NCBI RefSeq assembly: GCF_000001735.4
Contig: NC_003076.8
Location: 11,408,001-11,472,000 of the forward strand
Source: Arabidopsis thaliana
Lineage: Eukaryota > Streptophyta > Magnoliopsida > Brassicales > Brassicaceae
Length of the DNA stretch: 64,000 nucleotides
Reading direction: 5' to 3'
Part shown: positions 1 through 10,499 of the stretch, piece after piece
Layout of the letters: the number at the start of each line of letters is the position of its first letter
Position numbering within the stretch: the stretch's first letter is position 1
The notes under the pieces: model-generated
Seen by the model: only the letters and a program-made list of their open reading frames with translations
Told to the model about the DNA's origin: nothing
Databases searched by the model: none
Made by a program: the position numbers and the translations under genes

Positions 1-970
1 CGACCCATTTGGTGAAATAATCGGTTAGAACTAACAGAAATCTTTTAGACCCCGACGGGGGCATTAGTCCCACGATGTCCATAGCCCACCGTATGAAAGG
101 GTATGGCGTTGTGATCGAGTGCAATATTTCGGGAGGAACATTCTTCATCAGGCCATGTCGCTGACACTGTTCGCACTTCACCACGTAGGCCTCACAGTCA
201 GCCAACATAGTTGGCCAGTAGTGACCATCTTTCTTGATTTTGAGAGCCAAGGCTCGTCCGCCGGAATGATTACCACAGTCCTCATTGTGTGTTTCCTTCA
301 TGATTGTGGTGGCTTCCTTTTGATCCACGCAAGTGAGGAAAGCTCTTGTCGCACTTCGCCTATACAGCCCGCCATCCACCATGATGTAATTTGCCGCCAT
401 TGTCTTTAGACGGCGAGCCTCCCATCGATCTGCCGGGACTTCTCCGTAGGCGATGTAGAGTTTTATGGGATCTAGCCAATATGAAGGTTCTGGGTCGACT
501 TCTATTCCTGGTGCATCGGTTGCGTCTATGTTCGAATCCATGGCCGTTACGGGATCTACGATCACGCAGGTCGAACTTGACAACTCAATACTTGGTTTCG
601 CTATACTTTCGACAGGAATTGTTCGTCTCAGGTCAGGATTCGTGTTCGAGGCTAGGGCGGCTAAAGCGCCTGTTGTAGAGTTGTCATTTCGGGGTATTTT
701 GACCAGCGCGAACTGGTCGAATTGTTTGGACAGATCGTGGACTAATGAAAGATTAGCTCGCATTCTTTCATTTTTGGCTTCAAACTCTCCGCTGAACTGG
801 CTAACTACGAGCTGAGAGTCACTGAAGGCTTTGATGTGCCTGGCTCCAATACGTTTCGCAAGGCAAAGTCCTGCCAGAAGTGCTTCGTACTCTACTTCGT
901 TGTTCGATGCTTTGAATTGGACTCGAAGTGACTGTTCTAGGATATCCCCGGTTGGTGATTGGAGTAAAAT
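1..970 (-). pseudogene. Tat archaeal-type RNase H and N-terminal integrase region (fossil)
   Basis: Minus-strand translation shows the end of the Tat second RNase H (FSDSQLVVSQFSGEFEAKN, about 765-830) with the usual ALAALAS tail. A linker follows, then an integrase zinc-binding module with HNEDCGNHSGG, a CEQCQRH pair and the beginning of the catalytic core (VLTDYFTKW) at the window edge. In intact relatives the second RNase H is thought to replace or assist the degenerate first one, and integrase inserts the cDNA. The order and motifs are seen directly; the lineage follows from known Tat architecture. Confidence 0.85.
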
Positions 971-997
971 TCCAAGATCAGAACCTGGTAATGATGA

Positions 998-2110
998 TTA
1001 GCCATCTGCGTAAAGTATCCAATTCTCGTCTGGGACCTCGTCGATCACATCCGGATATAGCTCGGTCATAATATCTTCTAGGACCTGCGACTTGAGGCTA
1101 GAGCGATATCGGTACTCCACGGCGTACTCGCTTAGCTCGATGGCCCATATCGTGATTCGCCTGGATTGATTTGGACTGTGAAGTACTTTTCGAAGTGGTT
1201 GATCGGTGAAAACCACTATGGAATGCGACTGAAAGTAAGGCCAAAGCTTTCGAGCGGCCGTTATTACTGCCAATGTTAGCTTTTCCAAGGTCGGATATCT
1301 AGTCTCGGCGTCATTCAGGGCCTTATTGGTGTAGAAGATAGGTTTCTCATTCCCACGGTCATATCTCACCAATACCCCACTCACCGCCAAACTTGACACC
1401 GAGACTTAGAGATATAGGGTTTCTCCGACTTTGGGTTTGGCTAAGATCGCCCCACTCATGAGGTAGGATTTGAGCTCTTGGAAAGCGGATTCACACTTAT
1501 CGTCCAAATGAAAATCCTTGTTGCCACGTAGAAGTTTGTAAAAGGGAAGACATATAACCATCGATCGGGCGATGAAGCGATTTAAGGCTGCGATACGACC
1601 TGTCAAGCTCTATACCTCCCTCTTGTTCTGAGGGGATGGCAATCCGATTATTGCGTCGATCTGCTTTGGGTTAGCTTCGATTCCTCGTTCGGTGACTATG
1701 TATCCTAAGAATTCGCCTGATGTCACTCCGAACGTGCACTTAGTAGGATTTAGCTTCATCCGGTACTTGTCGAGGATATCGAAGCACACGGTGAGGTGCT
1801 TGATATGATCTTCGGCTCGTAAAGATTTCACCAGCATATCATCGATGTAGACTTCCATCGTGACCCCAAGCAGTTTGGCGAACATCTCGTAGACTAGTCG
1901 TTGGTAAGTCGCCCCAACGTTCTTTAACCAAAGGGCATGACTATGTAGCAATAGATTCTGCGATCCGTGATGAAGGCCGTCTTTTCACGGTCGTCTTTAT
2001 GCATCAGGATCTGGTTGTATCCTGAGAAGGCGTCCATGAAGGACAAAAGCTGATTTCCTGCTGTCGCCTCGACTAGGCGATCTATGTGTGGCAGAGGATA
2101 ACTGTCTTTT
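998..2110 (-). pseudogene. Tat reverse transcriptase and RNase H region (fossil)
   Basis: The minus strand shows the fingers/palm segment (LSFMDAFSGYNQI), the catalytic box YIDDMLVK near 1840, the LNPTKCTFGV and GEFLGYIVTERGIE segments, the connection domain (RIAALNRFIARS) and a first RNase H with AVSGVLVRYD and YFQSHSIVVFTDQPL. These are standard Ty3/Gypsy polymerase landmarks. The region is broken into several reading pieces. Confidence 0.88.
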
Positions 2111-2810
2111 ATCGATATTCACTTGGATGATCTTGCAGCGCGGTGCCTTTATTGATTTGCGAGCCAATCGTTCATAAGGCGTAGCTCGCTCTTTGTCCTC
2201 TAATTGCGATAAGATCTCCCTCCTTCGCTGCTTCTTTTCGATGATGTAGCATGTCCGGGAGACCTTTTGGTTGTCGTACAGAGTGAAGATCCCCGTCGTT
2301 ATCGGGAACTTCAGACAAAGGTGGTATGTCGAGGGAATCGCCTTCATCGAATAGATCCAGGGGCTCCCCAAGATAGCATTATAGATTGGTTCAGAGTCAA
2401 TGAGGACAAACTTAGTCTTTTGTGTGATACCGCCCACTTGGAACTGGAGCTTGATCTCTCCTATCGACATCTTCGCCTCTCCATCATATCCTGTCAGAGG
2501 GCGAACCTTGGGAGTTATCTTCCTTTCGGAGATCCCCATCTTCAAGAGAGACTTCATGAACATTAAGTTGACCGAACTACCAGTGTCGATCAAAACCCAT
2601 TATACGTCGAAGTCCTCCATTACCAGTTCGACGACTAGTGCATTATTGTGAGGATGCTGAATACCATTCGCATCTTTCGAAGTAAAAATGATGGGTTCCT
2701 GACTTAATGGTTCGGCTTCAGGGGCGGTTCTAACGCTACATACTTGCCAAGCTCTTTTCTTCAAGGCTGAGACCGAATCTTCGTCGTCGAATAATCTGGC
2801 CATAATCATG
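2111..2810 (-). pseudogene. Tat aspartic protease region (fossil)
   Basis: A retroviral-type aspartic protease signature, DTGSSVNLMF, sits near 2585 on the minus strand, followed by GEIKLQFQVGG and ILGSPWIYSMKAIPSTYH, which fits the Tat protease fold up to the second conserved strand. It lies between gag and reverse transcriptase as expected. The assignment rests on motif order; the piece is a fossil. Confidence 0.82.
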
Positions 2811-4349
2811 GAAATTCTTCCACGAGGATGGTTTGGAGCTCGTTGGGGTTACTGTCCCCTCCATCTTTTTGGGGGGCGGGGGGTTTGTTCTCCGGAATCC
2901 TAGCCTCTTCCGTGTGATCTTCTTCTTTGTTCGGTTGATGCTCTAACAAGTATTGCCCCACATTCGCCGGTTTGCCTTGAGCCTGTTTGAAATCGTCCTT
3001 GCGTTTATTCTTCCCATTCTTAGGATAGTAGACCGCCTCTATTTCTCCAGACTTGTACTTTCCGAGGAGGATGTTCAGAAGATGTTTGCACTCTTCCGTG
3101 GAATGTCCTCCGAACTGATGAAAACGAAAGTATGAATTCTTCGAGTTCTTTGGTTTCCCTGGCTGTTGAGGTTGATCGTCCGAGTCTATTGCGCCAAAAA
3201 CCATTCCTCGTTTATTCGCTTGTGGGTCATAGTGTTGACGCGGCTCCTTGTAGACCTCCCGTGCTTTTTCCTTGGCTTTGGGTGGTTGGGACTTCCCTGC
3301 CAGCTTGGCGTCTTCCTCTTCAAGGAAGGCGTATCGTGATGCTGTATGTAGAGCGTCATCAAGATCTAGCGGTTCTCTAATCGCCAAATATTTCCTCAGT
3401 TGGGACCCTTGGAACAGTCACTTCCTGAAAGCGGTCATCGCAGCTTCATCCGTGATGGTGACTTTGGAGAGTATTTCCTTGAATCAACCTAGATAGGCGT
3501 TCAATGGTTCGCCGTTTTCTTGATTCATACTCCAAAGGTCAGAGCTAGAAGCTCCTGGTGGAATGAACACTCGGTATTGCTTTAAGCAAGCAGTTGACAA
3601 TTGGGTGAAGTTGTCAATCGAGTTCGCCTCAAATCTGGAGAAGCAGGTTAAAGCGTTTCCAACGAGGCCTTTGGCGAAGAGCTGGCAACAACCGACATCT
3701 CTCTTCTCGTCCGAGAAGTGAGCTTTGGCGACTGTGATCATGAAGGAGGTCATGTATTGCTTGGGATCGCTTTCGCCCTCGTAAATTGGAATTCAGAGCT
3801 TCACTTGAGGAATCCGTGTGTGTGTAACCCGATTAGTGAAAGGAGTCTTTTGGGTTTCTTCGATCATTCGCTCGATTTCCGGGGCCGAACTGACACCCTT
3901 ATGGACTTGGGATCCGATCTCTCTGAGCTTTAGGTAGATATCGTCTATCTGTCCATCATGATCTAAAGTTGGGGGCCTGGAGATATGACCAGATGCCATT
4001 GGGTGAGACATAGGCGGTCTGCCGTCTTGGTTGGCGGGATGAAGCGACCCTGGGAACCTGGAGTTGACCCTGTTGGATTGTGCATCCGTGAGGTCGAAGC
4101 TAAGACCGCGTGGTTGAATCATTCTTGGCGGTGTTACTTCAGAGTTCGGACGTTGGGAGATCCCTTTTGCTAACTCGTCGAGCCGACGGTTTGTCTCTGT
4201 GACAAAGTTGGACAGGTCCTTGGTCACAGTTGTGAGAATGGCTTTGAGGTCTTCCAAGGAGAAAGGTGGTGGAATGATGGCAGGGGCGATAGGATTCGCC
4301 TCCCGAGTTGACTGATCGTCAACCGTTTTCACGGCTAACTCTAGAGAGC
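2806..4349 (-). pseudogene. Tat gag region (fossil)
   Basis: Minus-strand gag-like sequence. A proline-rich N-terminal part leads into EIERMIEETQKTPFTNRV and a retrotransposon gag core (AKAHFSDEKRDVGCCQLFAKGL; NFTQLSTACLKQY). The C-terminal basic region has an FHQFGGHSTEECKHL knuckle-like stretch. The gag core closely parallels that of the second Tat copy (SAPNIDRILEESHNTPFT), which supports the lineage call. The first few residues of the open frame at the right edge come from the neighbouring Copia sequence. Broken in several places. Confidence 0.85.
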
Positions 4350-4639
4350 TGGAATTAGATGGGAGCAAAATTAATGAACCTAAGGTTCAATTAAAGCATG
4401 TGATGCCTATTGGCTCAAAAGATAACTATCCCAAAAGATAAAGAAAATACGAGAAGTAAATGAAAACTTTCTTCAAGAAGAACCAAGTCCTCGTGACGAT
4501 AGAGAAAACTATGAGATTTCCATTAACAATCCCCATGATGGAATCATATGAGGTAGAAATGATATTGATGATGAAAATGAAATATTCTCATTTTCTTTAT
4601 CTAAAGAGATAGATATGAGAATGATGATCTAGATCCAAA

Positions 4640-5402
4640 GACATTACCCGAGTGCCAGAAAAGGCGAAATTGGGAGAAATAGAAAAATGCCTTGCAAGTT
4701 GAATTGAACTCCCTTAATAAAAGAAACCTATTGTCACTTCATTTGAGAATGTAAAACATGTTGGGCACAAGTGGGTATTTGTGCGAAACAAAATTAAGAG
4801 AGCTGAGATCAAACGATATTAAGCCCGACTTGTTGCCCAAGGTTTCTCTCAAAGGCCATGAGTTGAATATGAAGAAACATATTCTCCGGTCATGGATGCA
4901 ATTACATTCAAGTACTTAATGAGCCTTTCGGCATCTAATAATTTAGATATATACTTTATGGATGTAGTGACAACTTATTTATATGGATCTCTTGATAATG
5001 ATATATATATATATATATATAAGAAAATCCTGAAAGGATTAAAAGTTATAGAGGCATTAAACACATCAAAGTCTAAAGATATATATGTGGTCAAATTACA
5101 GCGATCACTTTACGGATTGAAACAATCCGGATGCATGTGATATAATCGTTTAAGCGATTATCTATTTAAATAAGTGTATGTGAACAATGAAATCTGCCCT
5201 TGCATCTTCATTAAGAAATCCCCTTTAGGATTTCTGAGCATTGCTGTTTATGTTGATGACCTAAATATAATTGGAACTCCAAAGGAGATTGATGGTGCAC
5301 GAACTCATATGAAAGAAGAGTTCGAAAACGAAAAATCTTGAAAAGACAAAATTTTGTCTCGGACTCCAAATTGAGCATTTCGAAGATGGTATATTTGTAC
5401 AT
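4640..5402 (+). pseudogene. Copia reverse transcriptase piece (fossil)
   Basis: Recognisable Copia reverse transcriptase landmarks on the plus strand: GHKWVFVRNK-like, EYEETYSPVMDAITFKYLMS, LDIYFMDVVTTYLYGSLDNDIY, KLQRSLYGLKQSG, then the catalytic box AVYVDDLNIIGTPKEI near 5245-5290. An AT dinucleotide run (about 5000-5022) lies within the codons after LDND. The fragment runs directly into the solo LTR at 5403. Confidence 0.85.
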
Positions 5403-7019
5403 TGATAACACTGTATTTTACTCATTTTAGGTGTATGTTTATCATCATTTAGCTATGCATTTGCTCATTGTATCATATCATTTTACACCATTTTAGATTA
5501 TTTTGCATACTTAGGCATCTAGGATCATCTTGCATACGCATTGCATGTTTGGTGTGTTTTCAGGTGCAGAAGGAGCTAAAAAGGACTCTACTCGATCCAT
5601 TCACTCGATCCAGGCAGCTACCGAGGAGGCTGCAGTTTACTCGACCCTCTTACTCGATCAAGGCAGCCTCAGATGAAGCAGTAGATTGATCTACTCGCCC
5701 CTCCTACTCGATCCTCTACTCGACCCATTTACTCGACCAAGGGTGACCAACTCTACAAGACTTGTTGAGCTATCAAAGCGTCTTCGGATCCTCCTCATTC
5801 CCCACTCAACTAGACATCTGAGCATACAGATAGGAGAGGAAGAAGCATCTACTCGACCAATTGATCACTCGGAGCATTGATACAAAGGCGCAGACTTTGC
5901 AGCACCCTCCTTACTCGATCCCCAAGATCGAGCATCCGCCCAAACCGCCTCAAGTCTCTTGTCTTCTAATGAATCTAGGGTTTCAACATTTTACTATAAA
6001 TAGATCCCTTTGGGGTTTGTCCAAAGGATCAAGCTTTTTTCTTTCAGTTTTTCTTTGTTTTCTTGAATCTTCAAACCTTAATTACTCTTAATGTATTTCG
6101 TTTTTGCACTTAGTTGTTTTAGTAAAGTTGTTTAGCTTGTTTAGACCTATATTTTGGTATGATTTCAGTAATTTCTGGGTTTGTGTTCTTGAGAATGTTG
6201 CTTGAGTAGTGATTAGGGTTCTTGAGGATGGATTAGATTAGGGTAATCTCTAGGTTAGTTAGGTGGTTAAGATTAGGTTAGAACCCTTCTAGATTCGCTT
6301 GGCCCCTATGCGGTTTTCGCTGGCTAATGTGGAGATTCGATGATAGACATCCAGCGTCCAAAAGACGTTCAAATGGATGTCTGATCTACGAATTCCAGAG
6401 ATTTGTAGACTCGACCAAGACATTGGCTTGTCTGCTTATTGGCTTTGGTAGATTGTTTCTTAAACCCTGCTCTACTATGTTTCATCAATGATAGTTGAGA
6501 TTAGGAAGTGGTAGAGTTATGGAGGTCTCTGTCACGACAGTGGATTGACCCGGTTTTTGAATCTATCGTCATGAGTATCTACCTTTCACCTATTAGCCAT
6601 CTGATGAACCTTAGAGTTGTCCTTATCAATGAATCTATCCTTAGGACTTCTATTAGATTTATTTGTATCCCCTGTTGATTGCACTTTTATTTTACATGTT
6701 ATTTGTATCCCCTATTTGTATCCCCTGTTGATTGCATTTTAGTTCTGCCTGTTGGTTCTACTCGATCCAATGATCGAGTAGGGCTCTAAGTTCTCATTTT
6801 TACTTCTTTGAATCCTGACCTAGGATTGTTACTAGAAACCCATCATCATTATAATCTGGCTTGACTTAGTTACTTCTGTACACGTCTTGATTGCTAGCAA
6901 TAACAGTGGACTGGATTGACACCCCCTATAGATGCATCGACATGTTAGTGTTTGTAGGGGAATTGATCTGAACCTCACACCCTTCAGCAAATAAGTAGGC
7001 CTGAAAAACCTACTTATCA
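5403..7019 (+). mobile_element. Athila-type solo LTR (1617 bp)
   Basis: The insert begins TGATAACACTG and ends CTTATCA, matching the TGATAA...TTATCA ends of the other Athila LTRs here. It is flanked by TACAT (5398-5402) and TGCAT (7020-7024), a 5-bp target duplication with one difference. The uninterrupted Copia copy at 14864 reads TGCAT, so TGCAT is the ancestral target. No primer site, coding sequence or purine tract is present, so it is a solo LTR left by LTR-LTR recombination. It carries many ACTCGA(C/T)C octamers between about 5590 and 5870. Confidence 0.93.
5995..6003 (+). promoter_or_regulatory. TATA box of the solo LTR
   Basis: TATAAATAG lies 593 bp into the LTR, downstream of the ACTCGACC-rich part, which is where an LTR promoter is expected. 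The paralogous LTRs have CTATAAGTAG at the corresponding place (about 13725, 15598, 30145 and 52982). Confidence 0.6.
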
Positions 7020-7710
7020 TGCATCAATCCAATTAAACAAAAAGGATTTTAAAGCGCTTTAATATGGATAAAACGAATCCTTTAAGTATTCCAATGGTCA
7101 ATAGATCTTTAAATCTTGAAAATGATCCATTTAGACTTTGTGAGGATAACAAAGAATTTCTTGGTCCCGAAATACCTTATATTAGTGCTATCGGTGGACT
7201 TATGTATCTTGCAAATTGTACTAGACCATATATTGCTTTTGCTATTAATTTGCTTGCAAGGTACAATTCATCCCCAGATATGTCTTTACCATTGGAGGAA
7301 CTGCAATCTCGTGGCGTTCTCAATAGCAGACTATAGTCGCCACTTCATCAAACTAAGTGGAAATAATTGCTCTTCATTAAGCATGTAGAGAATGTGTTTG
7401 GCTTAGATCCATGACTAACCATGTTCAAGAAGCAAGTAGATTAGTCATTAAAAGAGAGCCAACAACAATATATGAAGATAATGATGCATGTGTTGCTCAA
7501 ATCAAAGAAGGATATATCAAGAGTGACATAACAAAGCATATCCCTTCATTATTCTTCTCCTACACTCAAGAACTCGAGAAAAACAAAGAAGTCGACGTTC
7601 AATACATTTGTTCAAGTTACAATGCAGCAGATTTATTTACAAAGGCGTTTCCAACCTCCACATTTAGAAACCATGTTAAAAGTATTGGGCGTCATTTACG
7701 AGACCTGTGA
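7020..7710 (+). pseudogene. Copia reverse transcriptase end and RNase H (fossil)
   Basis: The Copia sequence resumes after the solo LTR with the conserved PSIPMVNRSLNLENDPF and GGLMYLANCTRPYIAFAINLLARY segments. RNase H follows with TTIYEDNDACVAQIKEGYIK and YICSSYNAADLFTKAFPTSTF. The same segments recur in the other Copia copy at 31255-33132. The order is normal for Ty1/Copia; the piece is broken. Confidence 0.85.
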
Positions 7711-7847
7711 AGTCTTTTCGAGGAGGAGTTCACGTCACTATACTCTTTTTTTCTTGTCATGGTTTTTATCCCAGTGATTTTTTAATGATAAGGTTTTTAA
7801 CGAGATAATACATAACTCATCAAAAGTAATGGATAATCACGGGGTAG

Positions 7848-8081
7848 TGTTAAGAATGGATAATGATTATCCATTTACTTTATTTATAACTTATCTTTTA
7901 CTTTCTTGCTAAGTTACTTGAGCTCTAAGTTCTATCCATTATTTACTTAGTATGTACGAAGCTTATTCATTAAGTTTTGTTCTCCTATATATAGTTGTGT
8001 TCGTTGATGAGAAATGAATGAGAAGAAGAAGTCTTTGATAATCTCTCTGCTGTTACTCTCTCTTCTGATATTTTTTTAACA
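7848..8081 (+). repeat. 3' LTR of the first Copia element
   Basis: TGTTAAGAATGG... to ...TTTTTTTAACA, preceded by a purine-rich stretch (CACGGGGTAG) in the position of the polypurine tract. The start and end share the TGTTA/TAACA palindromic tips of the other Copia LTR. TATATATAG lies near 7988. No matching 5' LTR lies in the window, so the target duplication cannot be tested. Confidence 0.7.
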
Positions 8082-8686
8082 CAATCTACATATACATTTT
8101 TATAACCACTTTGTGAAATAAATCCTGGAGTTGAGACTTATTTACAGTGGCTGCCACTGGCATTTAATTAATTGTTTCAATTTTTGGCAAGATTTTCTCT
8201 AACCAGCTCCATACTTTCGAAACTTTCAAAGATTTGGGCCATTTGATTTTAATATGTGTTGTGATTTCCATATCACTCTTTTGGGCCAAATGGTACACCG
8301 CTATTGGGCTTAAAAATAAAATTTCCCAACGACTAAATTATTTACGGCTACGAACACATATTTCAAACGGATCAAGCATATTAAATACTAACGTGTATAG
8401 CACATTTGTTGAATCCCTTAAAATGTGCAAAATATTCCTTCGCTATTCAATCAAACAAAAAAACTATATGTAGATCCCTTCAAATGAGCAAACGCACCAC
8501 AAAAACATTCCTAATCTATTCACTAAATCTTAACTATTCCAAATTTGAACTAGAGTTTCTGAAATTATATAAAACAAAATATGCAAGAAGAAATCGGTGG
8601 TATCGTAAAATCCCTTAAAATGAGCTAATCACATCTAAATACATTTCATATCTTCCTTTAAATAATCCTACGAATTAACACACCAT
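8082..8686. other. Unassigned AT-rich sequence between two Copia elements
   Basis: No convincing gene here. The short plus-strand open frames (8234-8473 and 8406-8618) have no recognisable domain. Because the Copia element at 8687 has exact target duplications, this stretch was once joined directly to 33648. It may therefore be the 5' non-coding flank of the Helitron, but I could not identify a Helitron 5' TC terminus in it. Confidence 0.4.
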
Positions 8687-9095
8687 TGTTATAAACTAGA
8701 TAAGTATGGATGTGATTATCCATCACTCATCTCTATCCATAAGATATGGATGATGCTTATCTCTATCCATTACTTCCTCTCTAAGATTTGGATGATGTTT
8801 ATCCATTACGTCCTCCCTAAAATATGGGTGATGTTTATCTATTACTTCATCTCTAAGATATGGATGATGTTTATCCATTAATTCCTCCCTAAGATATAGA
8901 TAATGTTTATCCATTATTTCTTCGCTAAGTAATTTACTTTCTAATTAAGTAAACTCTACTATATATAGTTCATTTCATTCATTTGTAAGTTACAGAGGAA
9001 AGAGAAAAGAAAGAGAAAGCAATCAAAAAACTCTTGTTTCGAGTTTTACTCTCTCTAGTCCTCATTCTTTTTTCTTATTTTAATCTTTTATAACA
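8687..9095 (+). repeat. Copia 5' LTR (409 bp)
   Basis: Begins TGTTATAAACTAG and ends TTTTATAACA. It holds a block of 36-bp tandem repeats, a CTATATATAG TATA box near 8960 and a purine-rich transcribed leader. It is exactly 36 bp longer than its 3' partner (373 bp), equal to one repeat unit. Confidence 0.92.
8735..8925 (+). repeat. 36-bp tandem repeat inside the Copia LTR
   Basis: About five to six imperfect copies of a unit built on TATGGATGATGTTTATCCAT, each followed by TAC/TTC-type spacer and CCTAAGA. The unit contains a partly palindromic ATGGAT...ATCCAT core. Its minus-strand translation gives a spurious repeating MDKHHPYLREEV peptide. The same block at 33320-33470 in the 3' LTR has one unit fewer. 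Confidence 0.85.
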
Positions 9096-9115
9096 CGTTA
9101 TCAGCACTATCGTCT
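9096..9115 (+). promoter_or_regulatory. Putative Copia primer-binding region
   Basis: Immediately after the 5' LTR comes CGTTATCAGCACTATCG. The TTATCAGCAC core is common directly after the LTR in Arabidopsis-type Copia elements, some of which are thought to prime on part of a tRNA. Position is the main evidence; the exact tRNA cannot be named from here. Confidence 0.45.
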
Positions 9116-9341
9116 TTCTGGGTGATTGTCTAACCGACCGATCGTCTATTTGATCAAGCATCTTTTGAGGTAACATTTAAATTATGTTAAATTTATTTTA
9201 ATTCATTTTTAATAAATTATATGCTTGATATTTTCGGGGTATGAGATTATACCTTCTCCTTAATTGAATGGTTGGCTATGCCTCTTCGAAATAGCATAAA
9301 TGGCTCATTAATTGAATGATTATTTATTTATATAGATAATC

Positions 9342-10132
9342 ATGGCAAATCTAGCTAAGCTTGATGTTGTTGCCCTTGATGTATCTGGCAAAAATTTTAT
9401 GACATGGGCATCAGATGCTAAGATGCATCTAAGATCAAATGGGCTTTTTAGCACCATAGATGCATTTGAAACGACATCAGATGAGAGCAAAGCTAAAGCC
9501 ATGGTATTTCTACACCACCATCTGCACGACAATTTAAAAAATAAATACATCACGAGAGAAGATCCTGTGGATCTATTGCAATCACTTAAAGATCGTTTCG
9601 ATCATAAAAATATGTGATTTTGCCTAAAGCCAGACATGAATGGCTAAATCTCCGGTTTTTGGATTACAGAAGTGTTGGTGATTATAATTCCGCCATATTC
9701 GGAATCACCTCCAGGATGATATTATGTGCTGAAAAAGTGAGCGATTATGATATGATTGAAAAAACGCTCTCCACCTTTCATCCTAGAAATGTAATCTTTC
9801 AACAGCAATATCGGGCCAAAGGATACACTCGTTATTCCGAGTTGATGCAAGTCCTTTTGGTTGCTGAACAAAATAATGAACTCGTGATGATGAATCATTT
9901 ATCTCGCCCACCTGGATCAGCTACACTTTTAGAAGTGAATGTTGCTACATCCGGTGATGATAATTGGCGAGGACCCAGACCTTGTCTAGACCGTGGTCGT
10001 GGTCGAGGAAAAGGAAGAAGTTTCCATCCCAATGATATCAACACGGAAAAAACCAACAAAAATCTTCATGTGAATGATGTTGGCCGTGTTAAAAAAGACA
10101 TGTTGAAATCACTTGCCACAGATACGGCATGA
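9342..10132 (+). pseudogene. Copia gag (fossil)
   Basis: Starts MANLAKLDVVALDVSGKNF, the typical N-terminus of plant Copia gag (LD-I/V-SGKN-W), with a gag_2-type core (DESKAKAMVFLHHHLHDNLKN; DRFDHK) and a following part with NEWLNLRF-like and ARGYTRYSEL-like segments. The downstream basic RGRGRGKGR tail fits nucleic-acid binding. The region is broken. Confidence 0.85.
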
Positions 10133-10392
10133 AAGGATACTTGTACCAGACGTGTCATATACCAAAACATAGCCGATCTGTATCAAGCCTCACAAAAGGC
10201 AAAAGAAAGGGATGTTGAAACTAATCTCATCTGTGATGAGGCGGAACTTTCCTTTAAAGGCCAAGATGATGATAATCATCTTGATATGACAGATTTTCTC
10301 GATTGATCATGACAATGGAAAATCAATGTAATATGTTATAGCCATATGTATAATCATGCTATGCATGACAAGCATTATAGATGCTTTTGTAA

Positions 10393-10493
10393 TTCTGGAA
10401 TAATGACAAATGGATAGCCTATGTCAAAGTTTTATAAATAAATATATTTATTCCAGAAAATATTTTATGACATATGGATAGCCTATGTCAAAA
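10393..10493 (+). repeat. Inverted and direct repeat between Copia gag and protease
   Basis: An 11-bp perfect inverted repeat TTCTGGAATAA (10393-10403) / TTATTCCAGAA (10448-10458) overlaps a 26-bp near-perfect direct repeat (10403-10428 and 10468-10493; one mismatch, core GGATAGCCTATGTCAAA). It lies in sequence that should be gag-pol coding, so it looks like a secondary duplication or a small insertion remnant. Confidence 0.7.
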
Positions 10494-10499
10494 TACGCG

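Larger units (their letters stand above)
1..4349 (-). mobile_element. Tat-lineage Ty3/Gypsy retrotransposon fossil, partial
   Basis: Read on the minus strand, the segment gives the order gag, protease, reverse transcriptase, RNase H, a second archaeal-type RNase H and the start of integrase. This order, with the second RNase H before integrase, is characteristic of the Tat lineage of plant Ty3/Gypsy elements. The left side runs off the window, so the rest of integrase, any antisense gene and the 3' LTR are not visible. At the right it abuts Copia sequence at about 4350. The element is broken, with roughly half a dozen interruptions of reading. It belongs to the same lineage as the copy at 20484-29944, but the proteins are clearly diverged, so it is a different family. 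Confidence 0.9.
4350..8081 (+). mobile_element. Ty1/Copia fossil, 3' half, split by a solo LTR
   Basis: From about 4350 the DNA closely matches the Copia element's own reverse transcriptase region at 12058 onward in this window, and it continues through RNase H, a purine tract and a 3' LTR. It is interrupted at 5402/7020 by an Athila solo LTR with near-perfect 5-bp duplications. The LTR (7848-8081) differs from that of the neighbouring Copia at 8687, so this is a related but separate family or subfamily. The left limit is the abrupt boundary with the Tat element. Broken in several places. Confidence 0.85.

Noticed and set aside
465-815. Plus-strand 116-codon frame at the window start, and similar plus-strand frames at 2267-3500
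   Set aside because: Shadows opposite the minus-strand Tat coding region, which carries the recognisable protein motifs.
8723-8914. Repeating MDKHHPYLREEV peptide on the minus strand
   Set aside because: Translation of the 36-bp LTR tandem repeats; no start context and no conservation as protein.
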